Of a stretch of 64,000 nt of DNA, positions 1-10,393 are shown one piece after another. The notes below the pieces were generated by a model that searched no databases, was not told the origin of the DNA, and saw only the letters and a list, made by a program, of their open reading frames with translations. Numbering within the stretch: the stretch's first letter is position 1; every line of letters begins with the position of its first letter. Origin of the DNA: Ectobius pallidus (Eukaryota > Arthropoda > Insecta > Blattodea > Ectobiidae); NCBI GenBank assembly GCA_964059195.1, contig CAXKWD010000006.1, positions 3,216,530 through 3,280,529 on the forward strand. The letters are read 5' to 3'. A program made the translations under genes and the position numbers.

Positions 1-168
1 GTAACTTTGGAACTGTTGCAACGTTTGGGTCAATATCCTCACTTTTAATTTGGCGTGTCGCTACTAAATTGAAGGTTAAGGGTGTATCCTCACACTTAAC
101 AGTATGTTCGTGTTTTTCACATTGGGATTGTCTTATTACTTTTTCGCCACATTGTAATGTTGGACATT
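1..168 (-). pseudogene. Zinc-finger leader fragment (U0), start codon replaced
   Basis: This is the amino-terminal part of the leader described in full for U1 (8335-10081). The in-frame ATG present in U1, U2, U3 and U5 is missing because GCCACAGTCTCCATGA is replaced by GGACATTGA on the + strand. The rest of the gene lies outside the window. Confidence 0.6.
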
Positions 169-384
169 GATTTACTATAAATCCACACACGACAATAGTA
201 ACTCACAACTGTTTAATTGCAGGTGTGTCATTCCACATTTGTACAAAGATTAAGATAAAATATTTTCCAAGCAGCGAGAATTTCTCAGTCTGTCCAAAGC
301 ATTGAGCCGAGATATTTTTCCAACATTCTGCTGCGTTATGAGTATCTTGTAGACTGTGACCCGTGATCAACGCATTCCGATCAC
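1..384. repeat. U0: tail of a ~9.9 kb tandem unit, cut by the window edge
   Basis: Position 1 aligns with 9907 of U1. The piece holds the start of the minus-strand zinc-finger leader (1-168) and its upstream flank. Its small variants (GCAACGTTTGGGTCAATA, and TTGGACATTGA in place of the leader start codon) match the end of U6 rather than the end of U1, so U0 and U6 share an allele. Confidence 0.85.
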
Positions 385-480
385 GTGATCACGTTTCTAG
401 GGAGAAACAGTGGAGTGCCACCAAATTCGAACGGAATGTTTTATTCACAAAAACGAATTCCACAACCGCAAGCATGTGTT
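169..480. other. Flank between zinc-finger leader and LINE-A
   Basis: About 310 bp with no coding content that I can support. It lies immediately 5' of the minus-strand zinc-finger leader, so it would hold that gene's promoter or 5' UTR if the gene was ever transcribed from here. It contains the 12-bp palindrome at 379-390. It is joined to 2966-3154 when LINE-A is removed, as U7 shows. Copies: 10082-10393, 19988-20299, 29897-30208, 39796-40107, 51349-51660, 61585-61896. Confidence 0.6.
379..390. promoter_or_regulatory. 12-bp perfect palindrome with CACGTG E-box core
   Basis: GATCACGTGATC reads the same on both strands and contains the CACGTG core bound by bHLH factors in general. It sits about 210-300 bp upstream of the minus-strand leader start and is unchanged in every unit: 10292-10303, 20198-20209, 30107-30118, 40006-40017, 51559-51570, 61795-61806. 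A regulatory role is only inferred. Confidence 0.25.
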
Positions 481-2965
481 TCCCCAGTAGTTGATAAGTA
501 TTATAGTGTTAGGCTAGATAGTCTTAAGAATATAGATGAACTAAGAAACAGACTAAGTTGTATTAATTGGTATGAAATATTTAGTAAAGAAATAGATGTA
601 AATAAATCTTATAACTTATTCTTAAATATTTTAACTAGAGAGTTTAATGAATGCTGCCCTAGAATAATAAAAAAAAAGGAAAAATAATTCAAAATGCAAG
701 TCAAGAGCACTAAAAAACTGGTATACTCCATATCTTAATATAATTAGAATTATGCTTCAAACGTGTCATGATAAATGTAAACAAGACAGCAATTATAGAG
801 ACATATATAATAGACTAAACAGAATTTATAAAAATGAGATTAAACTGGCAAAGTGCAAGGCAAATGACAAATTTATTCTAAATTCTAATAATAGTTGTAA
901 GGCTGCTTGGACTGTAATAAAACATGAAATTAATAGTTCAAAATCGAACCATGAAGACATACCAATAGCTCCTAATACGCTCAATGCTCACTTTACTGAT
1001 CTAAACCCAACAGAGGAAGAAAATCATATAACACATCAAAACAACGTAGATCCCATAACTCTATTGTCAAGTTCATTACAAAAAACAAATCTCAATTTTA
1101 CATGGGACTTAATTAGCGATGAAAACGTTATAAAAAAGGCAATAAATAAGTTATCCAACTCAAAAGCAGAAGACTTTTAACGCCTCTCAAATTTTGTCAT
1201 TAAGTCTATTTCAAAAGAACTGCAGTTTCCCTTATACATTCTCACTAACAGAATATTAAATCAAGGAATCTTTCCTGACTGTTTAAAAATAACAGTGACC
1301 AGGCCAATTCATAAAAAAGGCGATAGACGAGATCCAAATAATTATCGTCCAATTTCCCTCATTCCGATACTGTCAAAGATAGTGGAAATTTGTTTACATA
1401 CTCAACTATATTCCTTCTTTGAAAATAATAATTTGATCAGTGATGCACAATATGGATTTAGGTCCAAATTGTCAACAGTAAAAGCAGTCGAAGCCATTGT
1501 ATCTGAAATCCATAATGGTTTTGAAAGTAAGATGTATTCTAGTGCAACCCTATTGGATCTGAGTAAAGCTTTTGATTCCATCTCACATGAAATATTAATC
1601 AAAAAGTTGGAGTTCTATGGAGTTGAAAGGAAGACACTTAATTTAATAATATCTTATCTAAATAATAGAGTGCAAATGGTAAAAGTTAATAATGATGCCT
1701 CAGATTTCCTACCAATTAAAAAAGGTGTGCCCCAAGGTTCCATACTAGGGCCTTTCCTATTCACGGTTTATATTAACGATCTACCAGCATATCTGCCTTG
1801 TAGGACAATATTATATGCAGATGATACTACTATTCTTAACACTCACAGATCCTTGGATGTTATAAAACAAAAAGATGCTTCTATGCTAGAAAAATCTGCT
1901 CTCTGGTTAGAGGCAAATCTGTTAAAACTGAACTCAAATAAAACCGAAAATATTATTTTTAACCTTAATGTTATAAAAGAAGAAAATAAATATGTTAAAC
2001 TACTTGGAATACACATGGACCAAAAACTGATCTGGACAAAGCATATAGAAACTCTATGCAAAAAGCTGGCTCGAGTTACTTTTTTGCTCAATAGACTCAG
2101 AGACAATGTCAGTGAAAACTTAATGCTATTTTCGTACTTTGCCTTCTTTCATTCCCATTTGATATATGGCATACTGCTGTGGGGAAATGCAACTAATACC
2201 ACACTAGTATTTAAGTGGCAGAAAAGAGCACTTAGATGCATTTTGGGATTAAACCCAACAGAGTCATGTAGAGAGCATTTTGCTAACCTGAATATAATGA
2301 CTGTGCCAGGACTATATATTTTTAATTGTCTAGTTTATGTAAAGGAAAACCTCTCAGCATTCTCCAATAGGACATCTGTTCATTCACATGACACTAGAAA
2401 CAGTTACATGATTGATCTTCCCTATTCCAGACTATCCAAAACACATAATAGTCATCTTTATTTAAGCTTTCAGTTATTTAATAAACTCCCTAAGAGTTCA
2501 CACTTAGTGACATTGATCAAATTTAAAACTGTTCTAGAATCCTGGATTAAGGGTAAAGCATTTTATTCACTTAAAGAGTTTAACAACTGTGATATGTCCA
2601 ATTTATTATTATGACTGGTATTATAACCTATAGAATAGCTCAATTTGTATCTGCATACCGTCTTAAATTCTCTTTTAAGATCTTTCACTATTGTATTACT
2701 CTGATGCAAATGTGTAGTGTTCCAATTAATGTATGTTATTTTTAAGTAGTGTGTGGACAGGTAATCAAAAGAATTTTCTGTGATAAAGCAATCTATAGCA
2801 GGTGGTATGATGCTGTCCATTACAATTCCCTATGACTATTACAGACATAATTGTAAATAATTTTAAATATATTGTAAATACTGTGATAAACAATGACGAA
2901 GCCAATTGTACCAGGTATTAAACGGCAAATAAAGATTATCTTATCTTATCTTATCTTATCTTATC
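481..2965 (+). mobile_element. LINE-A (jockey/CR1-like), 5'-truncated, with (TTATC)n tail
   Basis: A non-LTR retrotransposon piece that starts abruptly between the endonuclease and RT parts of its ORF2 and ends in AATAAAGA followed by about six TTATC units. The boundaries are set by comparison with the empty site in U7 (61891-61910). No target-site duplication is seen; instead 4-5 bases (CTGC or CTGCC) of the empty site are missing. Coding sequence is split into 385-687 (frame shared with flank), 752-1180 and 1295-2614. A frameshift lies in the A-run at about 668-684, and an in-frame TAA at 1178-1180 separates the last two pieces. Both lesions are in all six copies, so the element was dead before amplification. 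Clade assignment is by motif resemblance only. Confidence 0.85.
1295..2614 (+). pseudogene. LINE-A reverse transcriptase ORF, open part of a broken ORF2
   Basis: A 439-codon open stretch (GTG first codon, not a real start) in the same frame as 752-1180 across the TAA. Reverse transcriptase core: KKGD and NYRPISL near residues 7-22, AFD catalytic aspartate region 92-94 (LDLSKAFDSI), GVPQGSILGP 144-153, YADD 174-177. After the RT comes a C-terminal region with HSHDTRNS, shared with the LINE-B fragment at 6583. It would copy element RNA at a nicked target site if intact. All catalytic residues are present, but the shared upstream stop and frameshift, and the missing endonuclease, make function unlikely. 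Confidence 0.85.
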
Positions 2966-3154
2966 ACTCTTGGAACACTCACGCGATTTTCTCTAGTAGT
3001 AGTAGTATTCCTTCGAGTCGCTTGCGATTCCTGGAAATCCACACGGATTTTCTAGCAAGATTGAGGGTTCACTATCCGTAGAAAATATTTGTTCTTGCTC
3101 TATTTTCCACTGCTTTATGAACTTCACAGCTCCACCCCCTTCTGTCATTTTTTT
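2966..3154. other. Spacer between LINE-A and RTE fragment
   Basis: Host or older repeat sequence that continues the flank 169-480 once LINE-A is removed. It contains a short AGT run and an unremarkable C-rich stretch (CCACCCCC). No coding potential that I can support. Copies begin at 12879, 22785, 32694, 42593, 54136 and 61901. Confidence 0.55.
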
Positions 3155-3960
3155 TATTGACCCTAGTAATACACTGGATGAAACTAAAATAGGAGTAAGA
3201 ATTGGAGGAAGAATCATAAATAACATCAGATATGCAGATGACACTACCCTACTTGCAGAGAGCAAGAAAGACTTGGAAGATCTTATAAATAGAGTAAAAC
3301 AGAAAGTGATAAAGCTGGTCTAAAACTAAATGTTAAAAAACTAAAATAATGACATCAGAGAATATTTCGATAAATATCGGCGGCGAAGTACTAACAACAG
3401 TAGACAAAATTAATTTCTTAGGCACAACATTAAAGATGACTGTAGTAACACAGAAGAAATAAGGAGAAGGATAATTCTTGGAAAGATAGCAATGAAGAGA
3501 TTAAATAAGATTATAAATGACTCAGATATTTCAACTAAACAAAAATAAGAATAATACAGTCTACAGTGTTTCCTGTGGTATTATATGGTAGTGAAATTTG
3601 GACATTAAGGAAAGCAGAGAGGAAAAAATTAGATGGTTTGAGATATGGGTATGGAGGAAACTATTAAAGATAACATGGACTGAAAGGACTAATACATCAA
3701 TCTTAGACGTTATAACACCAGATTTGCCACTGGAAGCATTAACTGTGAGAGGAAAACTAATGTATTTTGGACATATCATGAGAAATACACAATCATTAGA
3801 GAAGGACACGGAGGAAAGAATACACGGAGACGCCGTGCTTGCGGTGTTGTATGGGAAACAGATGAAGCCAATGACCACGCCCCCTTAAGGGACCAAAAAG
3901 GAGGCTTGCTATATACAATAGCACACAAATACTCCGAAGTTTCACGGGTTATAACAACGT
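3155..3960 (+). pseudogene. RTE-like (BovB-type) reverse transcriptase fragment, frameshifted
   Basis: Conceptual translation in shifting frames gives an RT palm end and C-terminal tail typical of RTE-clade endonuclease-reverse transcriptases: NNIRYADDTTLLAES (YADD at about 3229), then KLNVKKTK, INFLGTT, then VVLYGSEIWTLRKAERKK, WRKLLKITWTERTNTSIL, GKLMYFGHIMRNTQSLEK and a basic RRRR segment. Frame breaks occur near 3320, 3430-3480, 3545 and 3640. At about 3633 U1-U6 read GATGGTTTGAG where U7 reads GATGCGTTTGAG, so U1-U6 have lost one base. The fragment lacks the endonuclease and the RT front half. RTE assignment rests on remembered family motifs. Confidence 0.75.
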
Positions 3961-4601
3961 AACGGTAGGGAAAATATGTAATATCCCAATTTCATATATT
4001 AACTACATACTCTGACATCATAATAATCCCGGTAGTAAGCATTAACCTATCTCAGAAGAGCCAAAAATGTAACTTTCAAATGAGCAACTTTACATGTGCG
4101 AGTCATTGACATTAGCAGCCTAGTGTAAAATACAAGTAAATTATGCTTAGCAATTATACCCATATTCATTCATCCCAAAAATTGATTATTTTCAGTACCT
4201 AAATTTTACAAAATTATTAATTTTTAAGGTAAGTTCCTAGCATAGAATTTAAGTATTTTTGTTTACCTTAACTTTAATTTCTTCAATATTGTTCAATATG
4301 TACTTGTCAAAATTCAAAATTCAAAAACTATAATGAAAGATGTAATATAAATAACTTCAATAGAATTTATTGGTCTTGTGGAGGGTGGAAAAAGGTACAA
4401 TTTCTCGCCTGTTCGTAGACTTCTGCGCACGTTTTGGCCTCCATAAAGAATTAATATGAAACATCTCCATTATTGCCATTAGAGAATCAATAATTTATTG
4501 CTGTGTTGAAAATTAATCTATATGCACCTTAGAAGAGCAATATCCTGCGTTTTTGTTGTTGGGTTTCGTAAGCTTAATATTGTAATTCAATATTTCATCA
4601 A
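3961..4601. other. AT-rich spacer, nothing recognised
   Basis: About 640 bp without an ORF, tandem repeat or RNA gene that I can recognise. It carries AT-rich near-repeats such as CAAAATTCAAAATTCAAAAA near 4310 and is nearly identical in all seven units. Copies: 13875-14515, 23780-24420, 33690-34330, 43588-44228, 55131-55771, 62898-63538. Confidence 0.6.
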
Positions 4602-4736
4602 TGTTAACTGTATTTTCTTTTTGTATTGATTTTATATGTAAATGTCTATTATTGTAAAATTAATTGTAAAAATTTTGACGTGTCCTATAACATGTACATG
4701 TTCGACGGACTAAATAAAATTCTATTCTATTCTATT
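4602..4736 (+). mobile_element. LINE 3' end with (TTCTA)n tail
   Basis: An AT-rich 3' UTR-like stretch ends in GACGGACTAAATAAAA followed by TTCTATTCTATTCTATT. A polyadenylation-like AATAAA followed by a pentanucleotide tail is the usual 3' signature of CR1/jockey-type LINEs, and it parallels the AATAAAGA(TTATC)n end of LINE-A. The 5' limit is uncertain and no ORF remains. Confidence 0.5.
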
Positions 4737-4800
4737 TGTTATGTTCCCTTGTTAGGTTCCTGTATGTATCTTCTATACATTTATTTCCATGTTTATTATA

Positions 4801-5619
4801 CAGGGTGTCTTCTATTGACGTTTAAAACTCTCTGTAGTGACGTAGATGACATTGAAACAAGTGATTTGATATAGGACACATAGGGTCGCAAATGTCGGGA
4901 AATGCCTTAAAAATGAAGGACAAATGTGAAACATATGACGTCACGAGTGACGACACACCTCTAGCTGCCGGGCTCGTTGACTCCGACGCACACCTAAGCA
5001 TTCAAAGCAATTGTCGAATGTCACATCACTGTAGCACTGTGTCTGCGTGTGCGACTCGAGTGCGAAGCGTTGAAGGTTCCCCTGGGTCTGTCAACTAGCT
5101 TTTTTTTTGTTTTTGCTTTTTTTTTTTTTTTGTCAGCAACCCTTTTTCTTCGCTCACATGTCAGCAAACATTCTTTTTCTGTTATGTACAATTAGACCAC
5201 AATTACATACAGTACTGTCAAGCAGATGTATGCAAAGCTGAGCAATTACTTCTTTTCTCTCGTATTTTATTTGATTAAATTTGAAGATTGAAGAGAAAAA
5301 TAAAACAAAGAAAACGTGCGTTTTGTAACACATAAATGTATTTTTACTATACTCAGTCTGTTAACACAGATCTGCCACAAAAAAATGAATGTTTTGTTTT
5401 ACATCAACATTAGACCACAATAATTATGTACAGGAGAGTACTGTTAAGTAGGTGTATGCAAAGTTCAGGAATACCGTATTTTTTGTGTCTTGTACAGTAC
5501 TGTGTTTTATTTTGTTTTTGAAGAATCAACACACATAATACAGTATCGGTACCGCGTGTTTTTTAACACACAAAGTTAGTTTTATCGTTCTCAGTCTGTT
5601 AACAAAGATGTGCCATAGA

Positions 5620-5669
<50 letters not shown>

Positions 5670-6582
5670 CAACATTTATGTGCTATTCGTTTGTTGTTAG
5701 ACCACACTACAGTACAGTAAAGCACAGTACTGTTAAGGAAATGTACAGTTTGCAAAGTTCATGAATAAGTTTTTTCTCTCGTATTTAAATCTCCTCGATG
5801 TTTTCTTAACGATTGGGATTCGTTAAATTTGAAGAAACGAAAGAACACGAAAAGAAAAGTTTCAAGCGTTTTGTAATACACAAGGTATTTTTAGTGTATT
5901 TATCTGTTAATGAAGATTTGCCAAAAAAATTGTTTTTCTTCTTCTTCGCTCATGTGTCAGCAAACTGTTTGTTTGCATTACGTAGAACACTTCGTCTTAC
6001 GAATGTGATCGTAAGCGCAGATCTGTGTTAACAGACTGAGTACAATAAAAGTACATTTTTGTGTTACAAAACGAAAGTTTTCGTTGTTTTATTTTTCTCT
6101 TGTTTCTTCAAATTTCATCAAATAAAATACGAGAGAAAAGAAGTAACTGCTCAGCATTGCGTATATCTGCTTGATAGTACTGTACGTAATTGTGGTCTAA
6201 TGGTACATAACAAAAAAAGAATGTTTGCTGACATGTGAGCGAAGAAAAAGGGTTGCTGACAAAAAAAAGCAAAAACAAAAAAAGCTAGTTGACAGACCCA
6301 GGGGAACCTTCTACCCTACGCACTCGAGTCGCACACGCAGACACAGTGCTACAGTGATGTGACATTCGACAATTGCTTTGAATGCTTAGGTGTGCGTCAG
6401 AGTCAACGAGCCCGGCAGCTAGTGGTGTGTCGTCACTCGTGACGTCATATGTTTCACATTTGTCCTTCATTTTTAATGCATTTCCCGACATTTGCGACCC
6501 TATGTGTCCTATATCAAATCACTTGTTTCAATGCCATCTACGTCACTACGGAGAGTTTTAAACGTTAATAGAAGACACCCTG
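4801..6582. mobile_element. Foldback DNA element with ~570-bp terminal inverted repeats (1782 bp)
   Basis: The ends are CAGGGTGTCTTCTATTGACG and its inverse, CGTTAATAGAAGACACCCTG. TATA flanks both sides (4797-4800 and 6583-6586), so the duplication is TATA, or TA if the terminus is TACAGGG. The left arm (about 4801-5375) is nearly the reverse complement of the right arm (about 6008-6582), up to the CAGTCTGTTAACACAGATCTG block. Between the arms are divergent copies of a module beginning TTAGACCACA (5192, 5410, 5697; inverted at 6191-6200) and a GA microsatellite (5618-5663). No transposase ORF is visible, so it looks non-autonomous. The superfamily is not recognised; a TA-type target fits Tc1/mariner or related groups. 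Confidence 0.8.
5618..5663. repeat. GA microsatellite inside the foldback element
   Basis: A (GA)n run with an AAAGAGAAAGAG leader. Length differs between units: 42 bp in U2 (15530-15571) and U4 (35345-35386), interrupted by TT in U3 (25436-25481), longest in U5 (45243-45313), short in U6 (56798-56836). Confidence 0.9.
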
Positions 6583-7036
6583 TATACAATGTGTTATTGT
6601 ATACCAGGAATAATCTACCAAGTCAACAACTTAGACAGGACGTACATTCACACAACACAAGAAATAGAAACTTTATTGATGTACCTTTTTACAGGCTATC
6701 TAAGTCACTCAAAAGTTATCATGTAGTGGGAATGAAATGTTATAATATGCTGTCAATAAGTGTGCTTAATTACCCAGTTGACAAGTTTAAACATAAGCTA
6801 TATGACTGGTTAGTTGGTCATCCATTTTATTCCCTAGACGAGTTCTTTGAATTTAGTACTAAATCAATTATCTTTTGATATTTTAATTCTTGGTTGTTTG
6901 TAAATTATTTTGTTTATAGTACTATTATGTATATATATGTAGGCATGTATTTTAAATGTAAAACTGACTTTGTCTATTGCCTCTTTGTAAGCTTAATGAC
7001 AATAGAATATTATTATTATTATTATTATTATTATTA
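6583..7036 (+). mobile_element. LINE-B 3' fragment (jockey/CR1-like) with (ATT)n tail
   Basis: Directly after the foldback element an open stretch to 6878 encodes the C-terminal end of a LINE ORF2: NNLPSQ, DVHSHNTRNRNFIDVPFYRLSK, and GHPFYSLDEF before the stop. LINE-A has matching landmarks (VHSHDTRNSYMIDLPYSRLSK, GKAFYSLKEF), so the two are related but distinct families. A ~130 bp 3' UTR follows and ends in ACAATAGAATATT(ATT)n. The foldback element probably landed inside or beside this LINE. The apparent start within the foldback arm at 6492 is not a real gene start. Confidence 0.75.
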
Positions 7037-8334
7037 GAACCTGATGACATGTGCAAGATCATACCAGGTTCGGAAGGCTACAAGAGAGCTATAATGAAAG
7101 CCTTGGTAATGCGTTCCATACCAAAAGACATCGAAATGATTCTAAGCAAAATTCGTATTAGGGAGCCAGATGCAAGAGAAAAGCTCATATGATTAAATCA
7201 TCCATAACACATACTCTCTCACAAGAAGAGAGAGGGCTTTTGGCTGAAAGAGTGGATTTTTCTCATGCAAAATATTCTCATGAGGAGGATGAAGTTATTA
7301 AGGGGAACTGGAAAAGATTTTCTCTGCCCATTGAAATCAGTTAAGAAGAGAAAAGCTTAGAATGAGGAATATGAAAAGGGAAGGAGAAAGAGATCATGCT
7401 CCAAGATATAATTTCAGGAAATGTAAGAGAGTTCAGTATAAAGTTGAAAACACTGAAGAAAGTACTGATAGTGACAGTGATGCAAGTGATTCAGAACCTA
7501 ATGACATGTGCAAGATCATACCAGGTTCGGAAGGCTACAAGAGAGTTATAATAAAAGCCTCTGTTAAGCTTTCCATACCAAAAGACATCAAAATGATTCT
7601 AAGCAAAATTTGAATTAGGGAGCCAGATGCAGTATGTCCTGCTCATATGATTGAATCATCCCTAACACATACTCTCTCACAAGAAGAGAGAGGGCTTTTG
7701 GCTGAAAGAGGAGTGGATTTTTCTCATGCAAAATATTCTCATGAGGAGGATGAAGTTATTAAGGGGAACTGGAATAGATTTTCTCTGCCCATTGAAATCA
7801 GTTAAGAAGAGAAAAGCTTAGAATGAGGAATATGAAAAGGGAAGGAGAAAGAGATCATGCTCCAAGATATAATTTCAGGAAATGTAAGAGAGTTCAGTAT
7901 AAAGTTGAAAACACTGAAGAAAGTACTGATAGTGACAGTGATGCAAGTGATTCAGAACCTAATGACATGTGCAAGATCATACCAGGTTCGGAAGGCTACA
8001 AGAGAGTTATAATAAAAGCCCCTGTAATGCTTTCCATACCAAAAGACATCGAAATGATTCTAAGCAAAATTTGAATTAGGGAGCCAGATGCAGTATGTTG
8101 AAAACACTGAAAAAAGTACGGATAGTGACAGTGATGCAAGTGATTCAGAACCTGATGATATGTGCAAGATCATACCAGGTTCGGAAGGCTACAAGAGAGC
8201 TATAATGAAGCCTCGGTAAATCGTTCCATACCAAAAGACATCGAAATGATTCTAAGCAAAATTCGTATTAGGGAGCCAGATGCAAGAGAAAAGCCCATAT
8301 GATTAAATCATCCATAACACATACTCTCTCACAG
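7037..8334 (+). repeat. Nested array of ~461-bp repeats of an unidentified coding fragment
   Basis: Three to four copies begin at GAACCTGATGACATG (7037), GAACCTAATGACATG (about 7494 and 7955) and GAACCTGATGATATG (about 8148). The first three steps are ~458-461 bp; the last is shortened to ~193 bp by an internal deletion. Each copy reads as a protein fragment: an acidic Ser/Asp tract (STDSDSDASDSEP), MCKIIPGSEGYKR, IPKDIEMILSKI, then SLTHTLSQEERGLLAERGV and a segment ending NWNRFSLPIEIS. Frames are broken by stops (AAAATTTGA versus AAAATTCGT) and by an indel. Probably a duplicated exon of a host nuclear protein; I do not recognise the family. Confidence 0.75.
7362..7613 (+). pseudogene. 83-codon open piece of the 461-bp repeat (copy A/B)
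   Basis: Begins MRNMKREGERDHAPRYNF, is followed by a basic CKRVQYKVEN segment and the Ser/Asp tract, and stops at TGA after ILSKI. In the first repeat the same position is CGT and reading continues into IREPDA, so the stop looks like a lesion rather than a natural end. Its twin is 7823-8074. Corresponding pieces: 17267-17518 and 17728-17979 (U2), 27177-27428 and 27638-27889 (U3), 37082-37333 and 37543-37794 (U4), 47011-47262 and 49089-49340 (U5), 58534-58785 and 58995-59246 (U6). Protein expression is not supported. Confidence 0.45.
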
Positions 8335-10081
<1,747 letters not shown>

Positions 10082-10393
10082 GATTTACTATAAATCCACA
10101 CACGACAATAGTAACTCACAACTGTTTAATTGCAGGTGTGTCATTCCACATTTGTACAAAGATTAAGATAAAATATTTTCCAAGCAGCGAGAATTTCTCA
10201 GTCTGTCCAAAGCATTGAGCCGAGATATTTTTCCAACATTCTGCTGCGTTATGAGTATCTTGTAGACTGTGACCCGTGATCAACGCATTCCGATCACGTG
10301 ATCACGTTTCTAGGGAGAAACAGTGGAGTGCCACCAAATTCGAACGGAATGTTTTATTCACAAAAACGAATTCCACAACCGCAAGCATGTGTT

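Noticed and set aside
215..230. TTTAATTGCAG/GTGTGTC as a splice acceptor on the + strand
   Set aside because: No downstream + strand exon is supported, and the neighbouring gene remnant is on the minus strand.
1402..2820. Minus-strand ORFs of 66-87 codons across LINE-A
   Set aside because: Antisense shadows of the RT coding region and 3' UTR; no domain, and repeated only because the unit is repeated.
4626..4874. 82-codon ORF rich in Tyr, Leu and Ile, resembling a small membrane protein
   Set aside because: Spans the (TTCTA)n LINE tail and the foldback end; its composition reflects AT-rich non-coding DNA.
4892..5098. 68-codon ORF MSGNALKMKDKCETYD in both foldback arms
   Set aside because: The same sequence appears in each arm because the arms are inverted repeats; no family resemblance, and it ends at the poly-T block. 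It was not counted as a transposase.
5813..6031. 72-codon ORF in the centre of the foldback element
   Set aside because: Overlaps a degenerate copy of the internal module and the start of the right arm; no protein motif.
6977..7192. 71-codon ORF with a leucine run
   Set aside because: It is the (ATT)n tail of LINE-B read through into the first 461-bp repeat, not a gene.
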